From the NCBI RefSeq assembly GCF_003265355.1, contig NZ_QFRW01000068.1, positions 1 to 60,328 on the forward strand: a DNA stretch of 60,328 nucleotides, in the 5' to 3' direction. The translations under genes and the position numbers were made by a program. The stretch comes from Glycomyces dulcitolivorans (GTDB taxonomy: Bacteria > Actinomycetota > Actinomycetes > Mycobacteriales > Micromonosporaceae). The notes under the pieces were generated by a model. The model had not been told where the DNA came from. It did no database searches and saw only the letters and a program-made list of their open reading frames with translations. Shown here piece by piece: positions 46,654 to 56,534 of the stretch; position 1 is the stretch's first letter, and the number at the start of each line of letters is the position of its first letter.

Positions 46654-47358
46654 TCAGCCCGAGATCGGGTCGCCGACCTGGATGGTCGCCCGCTCGGCCG
46701 TCTTGACGTAGATCCCGAAGTGGTTGTCCAGCTCCTTGATGATGTGCCGGTGCAGCTCCATGTCCCGCTCGTTGGAGCCGTCGGGGGACCAGCTCGGCAG
46801 GACGCACCGCTCGCACGGCTTGTGGAGCGTGAAGTCGTCGTCGCCCAGACGAATCCGGGTGCCCGGTTCGAGCTTGTACTCGGCGAACGGCTCCAGGTCC
46901 GCTTCGACCACGACGTTCGGGCGGAACCGGGCCGCGACGATCTCGCGGCCCAGCTGCTCGCTGAGCTTGCGCAGGCTCGCCTCGAAGATCACGAGCATGC
47001 GCCCGGCGCTGCCCTGCGTCTTGCGGAGCTCGACGCCCTTGTCGGCGCCGATCGTCTCGGCCAGCCGGGCGGGGAGCCCGGGGTCGTCGAGGGCCCAGGC
47101 CGCGCCGCCGGGCTCGTAGAAGACGGGGTCGCCGGCCGCGGAGTCGGCGCAGCTGCACTGCGCGGGGTGCGCGGCCTCCCAGCCCATCATCCTGGGGTGG
47201 CTGCCGCCCCAGACGGCCTTGTCGGTGCCGGGCTCGTAGAGCCCGAGGAGCCGGTCGCCGGCCAAGCCGTCGACATCGACCACCGCGGACCGCAGGGATT
47301 CGCCCCTGAGCCCCTTGACCGGATACCGCCACAACTGCTTGATCTCACCTGCGAACAC
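46654..47358 (-). CDS. MOSC domain protein
   Basis: A protein of about 234 residues with an N-terminal MOSC beta-barrel (LWRYPVKGLRGESL) and the MOSC core with the sulfur-carrying Cys region KPCERCVLP. Relatives include MarC-type amidoxime reductase partners and YiiM-like proteins that handle molybdenum cofactor and sulfur. GTG 47358 has TACATT 7 bases before it and gives the usual family start; ATG 47421 would add 21 residues. It diverges from glnA2. Confidence 0.85.
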   Translation of the reverse strand: MFAGEIKQLWRYPVKGLRGESLRSAVVDVDGLAGDRLLGLYEPGTDKAVWGGSHPRMMGWEAAHPAQCSCADSAAGDPVFYEPGGAAWALDDPGLPARLAETIGADKGVELRKTQGSAGRMLVIFEASLRKLSEQLGREIVAARFRPNVVVEADLEPFAEYKLEPGTRIRLGDDDFTLHKPCERCVLPSWSPDGSNERDMELHRHIIKELDNHFGIYVKTAERATIQVGDPISG

Positions 47359-47465
47359 GCTCCCGAATGTACCTCCTCTCACGTTTTGGAGTCGGTCCGG
47401 CCGGGTTAACTCCACCGTCATAATCGGGTGAGACAATTGCCGCCCCAGGACAGAGGAGTAAGGCC

Positions 47466-48818
47466 ATGGAACGGCAGAAGGAGTTCGTGCTTCGCACGCT
47501 CGAAGAACGCGACATCCGATTCGTTCGGCTGTGGTTCACGGACGTCCTCGGCACGCTCAAGTCCGTGAGCGTCGCTCCGGCCGAACTGGAGTCCGCGTTC
47601 GAGGAGGGCATCGGCTTCGACGGCTCCGCGATCGAGGGCTTCGCGCGCGTCTACGAGTCCGACATGGTCGCGATGCCCGATCCCACCACGTTCCAGGTCT
47701 TCCCGTTCGAGGGCCGCGGCATCGGCGAGTCCGCCCGCATGTTCTGCGACATCCTCACCCCCGAGGGCGCCCCGTCGTGGGCCGACCCGCGCCACGTGCT
47801 GCGCCGGGCCCTCTCCAAGGCCGCCGACCGCGGGTTCACGTTCTACGTGCACCCCGAGATCGAGTTCTTCCTGTTCAAGGACATCTTCCCGGAGACGGGC
47901 GCCAAGCCCGAGCCCGTCGACGACGGCGGCTACTTCGACCACACGACGCACTCGGTCGCGCGCGACTTCCGCCGCCAGGCCATCCTCGCCCTGGAGCGCG
48001 TCGGCATCTCCGTCGAGTTCTCCCACCACGAGGTCGCCCCCGGCCAGCAGGAGATCGACCTCCGCTACGCCGACGCGCTGACCACGGCCGACAACATCAT
48101 GACGTTCCGGCACGTCGTCAAGGAGATCGCGATGACCTCCGACGTCACCGCGTCCTTCATGCCCAAGCCGTACAACACGCAGCCCGGCTCGGGCATGCAC
48201 TCGCACCTGTCGCTGTTCGAAGGCGAGGACAACGCCTTCCACGACCCGGGCGACGAGCAGCGGCTCTCCAAGACCGCCAAGGCGTTCATCGCCGGACTCC
48301 TGCGCCACGCGCCCGAGTTCACCGCGATCACGAACCAGTGGGTCAACTCCTACAAGCGCCTGTACTCCAGCGCCCAGCCCGGCCAGATCTCCGAGGCGCC
48401 CTCGTACGTCTCCTGGGGCAAGGCCAACCGGTCGGCGCTCGTGCGCGTCCCCGTCTACGGCAAGCCGAACTCGGCCCGCGTCGAGATCCGCTCGCTCGAC
48501 TCCGCGACGAACCCGTACCTCGCCTACGCCGTGCTCCTCGGCGCCGGCCTCAAGGGCATCGAAGAGGGCTACGAGCTGCCCCCGGGCACCGAGGACGACG
48601 TCTCCGCGCTCACCAGCGCCGAGCGCGTCGCCGCCGGGTACCAGCCCCTCCCGGGCAACCTCGCCGAGGCCCTCGACAAGATGGAGTCCTCAGAGCTCGT
48701 CGCCGAGGTCCTGGGCGAGCACGTCTTCGACTACTTCCTGAAGAACAAGCGCCAGGAGTGGGAGGACTACCGCACCCAGGTGACGGCCTTCGAACGCAAG
48801 CGCTACATCAACCTCTGA
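47466..48818 (+). CDS. glnA2: Glutamine synthetase family protein GlnA2
   Basis: A 450-residue type I glutamine-synthetase fold. GIGFDGSAIEGFARVYESDM, HPEIEFFLF, HHEVAPGQQEIDLRY, FMPKPYNTQPGSGMHSHLS and NSYKRL are the ATP, metal and glutamate motifs. A Tyr in GYELPPG aligns with the adenylylated Tyr of GlnA. Actinobacterial GlnA2 lies next to glnE, as here. In Streptomyces coelicolor GlnA2 has been described as a gamma-glutamylpolyamine synthetase, so ammonia may not be the true substrate. ATG 47466 follows AGAGGAG. Confidence 0.93.
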   Translation: MERQKEFVLRTLEERDIRFVRLWFTDVLGTLKSVSVAPAELESAFEEGIGFDGSAIEGFARVYESDMVAMPDPTTFQVFPFEGRGIGESARMFCDILTPEGAPSWADPRHVLRRALSKAADRGFTFYVHPEIEFFLFKDIFPETGAKPEPVDDGGYFDHTTHSVARDFRRQAILALERVGISVEFSHHEVAPGQQEIDLRYADALTTADNIMTFRHVVKEIAMTSDVTASFMPKPYNTQPGSGMHSHLSLFEGEDNAFHDPGDEQRLSKTAKAFIAGLLRHAPEFTAITNQWVNSYKRLYSSAQPGQISEAPSYVSWGKANRSALVRVPVYGKPNSARVEIRSLDSATNPYLAYAVLLGAGLKGIEEGYELPPGTEDDVSALTSAERVAAGYQPLPGNLAEALDKMESSELVAEVLGEHVFDYFLKNKRQEWEDYRTQVTAFERKRYINL

Positions 48819-48823
48819 CCGAT

Positions 48824-48829
48824 TACAGT
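48824..48829 (+). promoter_or_regulatory. -10 element for leaderless amidotransferase
   Basis: TACAGT lies at -12 to -7 of GTG 48836, 5 bases after the glnA2 stop, and gives the following gene its own start. Confidence 0.6.
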
Positions 48830-48835
48830 GGGTGG

Positions 48836-49519
48836 GTGACCACCGCACTCGTCATCGAGAACGATCCTCAGCAAGGTCTCGGCAGAGCCGCAGCTTGGCT
48901 CGCCGAGGCCGGCATGGAACTGGACACGGTACGGCCCCACCTCGGTGAGGCCGTGCCGAACTCCGCCGGGGGCCACGAGGCCCTCATCGCCCTCGGAGGC
49001 GGTCGCGGCAAGGACTGGAGCGACGACCTCTCCGGGCTCCTGACCACGGCCGTCGCCGACCAGACCCCGACTCTCGCGATCTGCTCCTCCGCGCGGATGC
49101 TCGCCGCCGCGTTCGGCGGGCGGGTCGAGGACTTCGGCGCGCCCAACGGGCCGCGGATGCTCGGCAAGCGCGACGCCGCCGGGCACGACCTCGTGTTCGG
49201 GCCCGCGCCCATGACCATCGACGTCATCCGCTGGCGGCGCCAGGAACTCGTCGAGCTCCCTGACGAGGCCACGCTGCTGGCGGCGTCTCCCCAAGGGGCC
49301 CTTGAGATCTTCCGCATCCGCGAGAGCGCCTGGGGCGTGCAGTCGCACTTCGAGTTCACGCCGGAGCAGCTGGCCGGGTTCGGCGCCTTCGACGAGGCCG
49401 CGCTCGCCAAGGCCGCCGAGGTCGACGAGCACATCGTCCACACGTGGAAGCCGATCCTCCAGCGGTTCGTGAAGGTCGCCGCCGGCGAGAAGAAGGCGCT
49501 CCCGCTTCTCGATGCCTGA
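48836..49519 (+). CDS. Class I glutamine amidotransferase-like protein
   Basis: A 227-residue GATase1 protein. The nucleophile Cys lies in AICSSARMLAAAFGG, where the usual Gly-x-Cys-x-Gly elbow is relaxed to A-I-C-S-S; the His-Glu pair lies in VQSHFEFTPEQL. It therefore has a full Cys-His-Glu triad. It lies between glnA2 and glnE and overlaps glnE by eight bases. It may hydrolyse gamma-glutamyl compounds, as PuuD does in polyamine breakdown, or supply ammonia; this is inference. Confidence 0.78.
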   Translation: MTTALVIENDPQQGLGRAAAWLAEAGMELDTVRPHLGEAVPNSAGGHEALIALGGGRGKDWSDDLSGLLTTAVADQTPTLAICSSARMLAAAFGGRVEDFGAPNGPRMLGKRDAAGHDLVFGPAPMTIDVIRWRRQELVELPDEATLLAASPQGALEIFRIRESAWGVQSHFEFTPEQLAGFGAFDEAALAKAAEVDEHIVHTWKPILQRFVKVAAGEKKALPLLDA

Positions 49520-52151
49520 CAGCGGACACGCCCTGAACGCGGACGAGGCCCGCCTCGCGGTCGTCGCGGCCAGCAACGCGCTGGGCGACTACCTGCGCGC
49601 CCATCCCGAGTCCGAGCCGGCGCTCACCGAGGACGAGGACGCCGGCTTCGCGCGCGTCCGCGCCGCCGGGCCCTTCCAGCTGAACACGGCGTGGAAGGAG
49701 AACCTCCTCCGCATCGCCGCCGCCGATTTGACCGGCGCCACCGACCTGCGGTCCACTTCGGACTCGCTGTCGCGCCTCGCCGACGCCGTGCTCGCCAGGG
49801 GCCTCGAACTCGCCCGCGAGGAGCATCCCGGCCAGACCCGGCTCGCGGTGATCGCCATGGGCAAGACCGGGGCTGAGGAGCTCAACTACGTCTCCGATGT
49901 GGACGTCGTCTTCGTCGCCGAAGGGGACCTGAACCTCGCGACCCGCCAGGCCGCCCGCATGATCCAGATCGTCGGGCCCGCGACGTGGCCCGTCGACGCC
50001 GGGCTGCGGCCCGAGGGCCGCTCGGGCGCCCTGGTGCGCACCGTCGAGTCGTACACGGCCTACCTCAAGGACTGGGCCCGCACCTGGGAGTTCCAGGCGC
50101 TCCTCAAGGCCCGGCCCGCCGCCGGGGACCTGGAGCTGGGGCTCGAATGGCTCGCGGCCGTGCAGCCGTTCATCTGGGGCGCGGCCGACCGCCCCGGCGT
50201 GGTCGCCGACATCCGCGACATGCGCCGCAAGGTCGTCGACTCCGTCCCCGCGGCCGAGCGCCGGTACGAGATCAAGCTCGGTCCGGGCGGCCTGCGCGAC
50301 ATCGAGTTCGCCGTGCAGCTGCTGCAACTCGTCCACGGCCGCGGCGACCCCGCGCTCCGCGTACGGTCCACACTGGACGCACTGGACGTCCTCGTCGCGG
50401 GCGGCTACCTCGCCCGCCGCGACGGCGAGGACCTCGCCGACACGTACGTCTTCCTGCGCACCGTCGAGCACCGGCTCCAGCTCCAGCGGCTCCTGCGCAC
50501 CCACCGCGTCCCCGACGGCGGCGAGCCGCTCCACCACCTCGCCCGGACCCTCGGCTACACCACCGACGAGGGCTTCCTCGCCGCATGGCGCGCCCACGCC
50601 ACGACCGCGCGCCGCCTGCACGAGAAGCTGCTCTACAAGCCGCTCCTCGACGCCGTCACCCTCGTTCCCACCCACGAACTGCGCATGAGCGAGGCCGAGG
50701 CCGCCGGGCGCCTCGCCGTGCTCGGCTTCAACGACCCCGCGAGCGCGCTCACCCACATCAAGAAGCTCACCGCGGGCCTGTCCCGCACGGCGACCGTGCA
50801 GCGCGCGCTCCTGCCGGTCGTCCTCCACGAGCTCGCCGACTCGCCCGAGCCCGACCGCGGGCTCCTCGCCTACCGGCAGGTCTCCGACAAGCTCGGCTCC
50901 ACCCCCTGGTACCTGCGGCTGCTGCGCGACGGCGGCCCCGCCGCGGTCCGGCTCGCGCGCCTGCTCGGCACCTCCCGGTACTTCACCTCGCTGCTTCTGC
51001 ATGTGCCGCAGTCGCTCCGGTACCTCTCCGACAACGCCGACCTGACGCCGCGCCCGCGCGCCGAACTCGCCATGGGGATGCGCCAGGCCGCGACCCGCCA
51101 CTCGGACCCGACCGCCGCGATCGGCGCCGTCCGCGCGATCCGCCGCCGCGAACTCATCCGCATCGCCGCCGCCGACATGCTCGGCCTCCTCGACGACCAG
51201 GCCGTGGGGCTCGCGCTCTCGGACCTGACCGACGCCGTCCTCCAAGCGGCCCTTGAGATCGGCGCGCGCGACCTCGCCGACGCCCCGCCGATGCTCGTGG
51301 TCGGCATGGGCCGCTTGGGGGGCCGCGAGACCGGCTACGGCTCCGACGCCGACGTCGTGTTCGTCCACACCGGGGAGACCGACGCTGAACGCAAGGCGGC
51401 GGCGAAGATCGTGGAGTCGGTCCGCACGCTCCTGGCCGCGCCCACCGCGGACCCGCCCCTGGAGATCGACCTCGACCTGCGGCCGGAAGGCAAGGGCGGC
51501 GTCATCGCGCCGAGCTTCGCCGCGTACCGCCGCTACTACGCCGACCGGGCCCGCCTGTGGGAGCGCCAGGCGCTCCTGCGCGCCCGCCCCGTCGCCGGGG
51601 ACGAGGACCTCGCGGCGGCCTGGACCGAGTTCGCCGACGGCGTCAGGTACAAGCCCGGGGGACTCACCGAGGCCGAGCGCGTCGAGTTCCGGCGCGTCAA
51701 GGCCAGAGTGGATTCCGAGCGGCTGCCGCGCGGCGCGGACCCCAACGGCCACACCAAACTCGGACGCGGGGGACTGGTCGACATCGAGTGGACCGCGCAG
51801 CTCCTGCAACTGGAGCACGGCGACGTCCCCGCGATCCGCACCACCCGCACCGTCCCGGCCCTCGAAGCCGCCGCCGCGGCCGGGCACCTCAACGCCGCCG
51901 ACCTGCTGTCGCTGCGGGAGGCGTGGCTGTTCGTCTCGCGGGTACGCAACGACATGACGCTCGCGCGCGGCGTCCCCCGTGACGACCTGCCGCGCTCGGG
52001 CCCCGAACTGGCCGCGCTCGCGCAGACCCTCGGCTACGGCGACGACACCGAGCACTTCGTCAACGACTACCTGCGCCTGACCCGCCGCGCCCACGAAGCC
52101 GCCCAACGGATCGTCTACGGAGCCCAGGCCGGGCCGGGGAAATCGGCCTAG
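49512..52151 (+). CDS. glnE: Glutamine synthetase adenylyltransferase/deadenylase GlnE
   Basis: An 879-residue two-domain nucleotidyltransferase that adds or removes AMP on glutamine synthetase in response to nitrogen state. Each half has an active site: NYVSDVDVVF (D129, D131) with KLGPGGLRDIEFAVQLLQL, and GYGSDADVVF (about residues 610-617) with KLGRGGLVDIEWTAQLLQL. Usual actinobacterial GlnE is near 1000 residues; about 100 N-terminal residues are missing here, but both catalytic halves look intact. ATG 49512 overlaps the amidotransferase gene. Confidence 0.94.
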   Translation: MPDSGHALNADEARLAVVAASNALGDYLRAHPESEPALTEDEDAGFARVRAAGPFQLNTAWKENLLRIAAADLTGATDLRSTSDSLSRLADAVLARGLELAREEHPGQTRLAVIAMGKTGAEELNYVSDVDVVFVAEGDLNLATRQAARMIQIVGPATWPVDAGLRPEGRSGALVRTVESYTAYLKDWARTWEFQALLKARPAAGDLELGLEWLAAVQPFIWGAADRPGVVADIRDMRRKVVDSVPAAERRYEIKLGPGGLRDIEFAVQLLQLVHGRGDPALRVRSTLDALDVLVAGGYLARRDGEDLADTYVFLRTVEHRLQLQRLLRTHRVPDGGEPLHHLARTLGYTTDEGFLAAWRAHATTARRLHEKLLYKPLLDAVTLVPTHELRMSEAEAAGRLAVLGFNDPASALTHIKKLTAGLSRTATVQRALLPVVLHELADSPEPDRGLLAYRQVSDKLGSTPWYLRLLRDGGPAAVRLARLLGTSRYFTSLLLHVPQSLRYLSDNADLTPRPRAELAMGMRQAATRHSDPTAAIGAVRAIRRRELIRIAAADMLGLLDDQAVGLALSDLTDAVLQAALEIGARDLADAPPMLVVGMGRLGGRETGYGSDADVVFVHTGETDAERKAAAKIVESVRTLLAAPTADPPLEIDLDLRPEGKGGVIAPSFAAYRRYYADRARLWERQALLRARPVAGDEDLAAAWTEFADGVRYKPGGLTEAERVEFRRVKARVDSERLPRGADPNGHTKLGRGGLVDIEWTAQLLQLEHGDVPAIRTTRTVPALEAAAAAGHLNAADLLSLREAWLFVSRVRNDMTLARGVPRDDLPRSGPELAALAQTLGYGDDTEHFVNDYLRLTRRAHEAAQRIVYGAQAGPGKSA

Positions 52152-52180
52152 ACTCGGACCGAGCGGGATCGGGGGAGCGG

Positions 52181-53263
52181 ATGATCGACTACACCGTGGT
52201 GACGGCGGAGGCGGGCGAGTCGCGGCGCGGGAGCGGCGACGAGCTCCGGGACGCCGCCGCGGCCGAAGGCGCCTACGCCTGGGCCGCCTTCGACTCGCCC
52301 GACGCCGACGGCATCCAGGATGCGCTCGCCGCGCTCGGCCTGGACCGCTTCGGCACCTTCCCCGTCGGCGTCGTCCACACCAGACCCAAAGTGGAGTTCA
52401 GGGACGGCGAGGTCGTGCTGCTGCTCAAGACCGTCTGGTACATCGAGGCCACCCGCCAGGTCGAGACCGGCGACCTCGTGGTCTTCACCGACGGCCGGAA
52501 CCTCGTCACCGTCCGAAGCGGCCTCGTCGACCCCGTTCCCCATGTGCGCGAACGGCTCCAGGAAGCCGAATTCCGCGCCGGCGGGGTCGCCGAGGTCGTC
52601 CACGCGCTCTTCGACGCCGTGGTCGAGCACTACGACGGCGCCGTCGAGGACCTCGCCGACGACGTCAGCGACCTGGAGCGGCTGGTCTTCTCCGGCCGCC
52701 GGATCGACCGCAACCAGGACATCTACTTCCTCATCCGCGAGACCCTCGAATTCCAGAACGCCGTCCGCCCCCTGGCGACGTTCGCGCACTCGCTGCGCGA
52801 CCGGCGCTCGGGCCAGGACGTGTTCGCGCACCCGGGGTTCACCGAGGTCGCGGGGCACCTGCTGCGGGTGGACGCGTCGATCGAGACGTGCATGAGCCTG
52901 CTGACGACCGTCCTCACCGCGCACCAGGGCCAGATCGGGACGTGGCAGAACGAGGACACGAAGAAGATCTCGGCGTGGGCGGCGATCGCGATCGCGCCGA
53001 CCATCATCTCGGGGATCTACGGCATGAACTTCGACGAGATGCCGGAGCTCCACTGGGCCATCGGATATCCGCTCGCGCTGGCCGCCATGGTCGTCGTGTG
53101 CCTTCTACTCTTCCGAGGTTTCAAACGGAACGGCTGGCTGTTACGGATTGATGTCCGTGAATCGCAATGGGTGAAAGCGAGGGGCGGAGCCGCTGCGCGC
53201 CGCATCGCTGACGATGCCCTTGCGCGGCGGATCCGCCCCTCCGGCCCTGCCTGCCTTCGTTGA
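52181..53263 (+). CDS. corA: CorA-family magnesium/divalent cation transporter
   Basis: A 360-residue membrane channel. A large cytoplasmic domain precedes two C-terminal helices with the selectivity motif GMNFDEMP. RVDASIETCMSLLTTVLTAHQ is the long stalk helix. Most relatives end at FKRNGWL (residue 320 here); this frame continues for 40 basic residues over a 63-base hairpin (53179-53241). GGGGGAG precedes ATG 52181; TAGACT at 52149-52154 is a possible internal promoter inside the glnE stop. Confidence 0.9.
   Translation: MIDYTVVTAEAGESRRGSGDELRDAAAAEGAYAWAAFDSPDADGIQDALAALGLDRFGTFPVGVVHTRPKVEFRDGEVVLLLKTVWYIEATRQVETGDLVVFTDGRNLVTVRSGLVDPVPHVRERLQEAEFRAGGVAEVVHALFDAVVEHYDGAVEDLADDVSDLERLVFSGRRIDRNQDIYFLIRETLEFQNAVRPLATFAHSLRDRRSGQDVFAHPGFTEVAGHLLRVDASIETCMSLLTTVLTAHQGQIGTWQNEDTKKISAWAAIAIAPTIISGIYGMNFDEMPELHWAIGYPLALAAMVVVCLLLFRGFKRNGWLLRIDVRESQWVKARGGAAARRIADDALARRIRPSGPACLR
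53179..53241 (+). terminator. Long hairpin inside the corA 3' extension
   Basis: Outer arms of 20 bases starting GAGGGGCGGA pair with two mismatches. An inner GCATCG-CTGA-CGATGC hairpin adds a second stem. It has the form of a terminator or a palindromic repeat, but it lies inside the open corA frame. Confidence 0.6.
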
Positions 53264-53359
53264 ACACCATAGCGAACCGTCGCAAAGCGAAAGCGTCGAG
53301 CCAATGGTGACGGTGCGTGTGCGCCGCGGTCGCGCTCCCAATTCGGTAGCAAAGCCGCC

Positions 53360-53412
53360 ATTGAAATTTTTCAATCCGAATGCTTGACTTTCCCCCAGGC
53401 CTCCCATAAAAA
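53360..53412 (+). promoter_or_regulatory. Chitinase promoter with upstream inverted repeat
   Basis: TTGACT (53384-53389) and TAAAAA (53407-53412) are spaced by 17 bases, a sigma-70-like promoter. ATTGAAA-TT-TTTCAAT (53360-53375) just upstream is a candidate regulator site. The region is strikingly AT-rich. The usual DasR palindrome of Streptomyces chitinase promoters is not visible. Confidence 0.55.
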
Positions 53413-53456
53413 TAAAGATACCTATCAGTTAAGTCTCTTTACTTTTGGGAGGAACA

Positions 53457-54923
<1,467 letters not shown>

Positions 54924-54944
54924 ACCCGGAGCGCTGACCCGACA

Positions 54945-54984
54945 GGTCGGCGGAGGGACCGCGGCGCCGGTCCCTCCGCCGACC
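54945..54984. terminator. Bidirectional terminator
   Basis: GGTCGGCGGAGGGACCG pairs perfectly over 17 bases around CGGCGC, between converging chitinase and acyltransferase-like genes. Confidence 0.9.
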
Positions 54985-54988
54985 GCTT

Positions 54989-56293
54989 TCATTTGACGAA
55001 CTTCGCGGGCTTCGTCGCGAGGGCCATGATCCATTCGAGGGGGCCGCGCTTGAGGAACCGCCTCCAGATGAGGGCGAAGACCATGGCGCCCACCACGAAC
55101 ACGCCCCACATGCGCCAGCCCGTCAGGTAGCCGGTGCCGTTGACGGGGTGGTCGACGAGGTACCAGACGGCGGCGATGTGGGCGACGTAGACCGTGAGGG
55201 ACATCGAGCCGACCGCGATGAGCGGGGCGAGGATGCGGCGCGACCACACGCTCGCCTTGCCGCAGTAGCCGAGGAGGGCGATGAGGCCGACGATGACCGA
55301 GATGGCGACGCCGATGTTGCCGGCGAGCTCGAACGGGGTGCCCGAGTGCGGGGAGGCGGCCGTGAGGCTGGCCCAGTCGAAGCCGGTGGCCTCGTCGGGG
55401 AGCTTGTCGTAGATCCAGGCGTTCTTCTCGTCGAACTCCTTCCACTGCTCCTCGGTCCAGTTCATCGAGTCCTGGCCCGCGAGGGCCTTGGACCACGCCT
55501 CGTCGAACGCGGTGTAGTCGGGCTCGGCCGCGGCCGGGATCAGCTTGCCGGCGAGCCAGGCACCGCCGTAGCCCAGGAGCGCGAGCGAGGGGCCGATGAT
55601 CGCGAGGCGGACGCGCACGGCCTTGCGGGCGAAGTCCAGGCGGCCCAGGGCCATGCCGGCGAAGATGTACGCCATCCAGGAGACGGCCGGGTAGGTCCCG
55701 TTGAGCGCCAAGGAGAGCAGGCCGTCGCCGCCCCAGATCGCGAGCGGGTCGCGCGCGTCGAAGCCCTCCATCCAGGTCGTGGTCACCGTCCACAGCCACT
55801 GGATCAGGATCGGCCCGCCGAGGCCGACGACGACCGCGAGGATCGCGAGCGTGCGGGCCCGCAGCTTCACGAACGGGAGCGCGAGCAGGAAGTACAGGCC
55901 GTAGAACGCCAGGATCACCACGATCGACGTGCCCGTCGCCGTCAGCCACGTCCCCAGGGCCAGCAGCAGGACCGCGCGGATCGCGATCTTCACGACCGCC
56001 TGCCGCAGCGGCCGGCCCGTCTTCGGCCGCGAGCCGCCCGCGATGAGCACCAGCGAGAGCCCCGCGAGCGTCGCGAACAGCGCCGAGGACCGCCCGTGCG
56101 GCAGGTCCATGAGGAAGGACTTCCAGTCGCCCGTGGTCTCGGCCCACGGGCCGACGTGCGAGTAGTACATGCCGAAGACGGCGATGGCGCGGGCCGCGTC
56201 GAGCCCGACGATGCGGCCCAGCGAATCGGGCTTCGCCGGCGGCGGCTCCGCGAGCGCGGGCTCCCGCGGCTGCAAGGCGATGGTGTCAGTCAT
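54989..56293 (-). CDS. Membrane acyltransferase-like protein (DUF1624/DUF418 group)
   Basis: A 434-residue polytopic protein. RIVGLDAARAIAVFGMYYSH near the start and LFATLAGLSLVL match the heparan-alpha-glucosaminide acetyltransferase/DUF1624 fold. About ten helices follow, with a roughly 80-residue polar loop in the middle (about 265-345). It may transfer acetyl groups to sugars or cell-wall polymers; substrate unknown. ATG 56293 (MTDTIALQP) is preferred to upstream starts, which would add a low-complexity segment. Confidence 0.78.
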   Translation of the reverse strand: MTDTIALQPREPALAEPPPAKPDSLGRIVGLDAARAIAVFGMYYSHVGPWAETTGDWKSFLMDLPHGRSSALFATLAGLSLVLIAGGSRPKTGRPLRQAVVKIAIRAVLLLALGTWLTATGTSIVVILAFYGLYFLLALPFVKLRARTLAILAVVVGLGGPILIQWLWTVTTTWMEGFDARDPLAIWGGDGLLSLALNGTYPAVSWMAYIFAGMALGRLDFARKAVRVRLAIIGPSLALLGYGGAWLAGKLIPAAAEPDYTAFDEAWSKALAGQDSMNWTEEQWKEFDEKNAWIYDKLPDEATGFDWASLTAASPHSGTPFELAGNIGVAISVIVGLIALLGYCGKASVWSRRILAPLIAVGSMSLTVYVAHIAAVWYLVDHPVNGTGYLTGWRMWGVFVVGAMVFALIWRRFLKRGPLEWIMALATKPAKFVK

Positions 56294-56534
56294 GCAGTCC
56301 AAGGTGCGGCGGACGCGGGCCCGTTCCCATCCGGCGATGCGCGGGACGTCTCCCGCCGCCGGGCCGCAACCGTCCCCCCGCCCGGCCGTTCCGCACCCCC
56401 CGATCGGCGGGTATGCGCGCCGTCCCGCGAAGCCGACCTGCGAGAACGCCCACACCGGTTCGCCCGCCGGGCGGCGGGAGGTGGCGGCGGCGTGCTACGA
56501 ATCGTGTCCGAGCACCAATGAGAGAGGAGGCCGC

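Noticed and set aside
49356-52106. 916-codon open frame opposite glnE
   Set aside because: Antisense shadow; glnE shows all family motifs on the plus strand.
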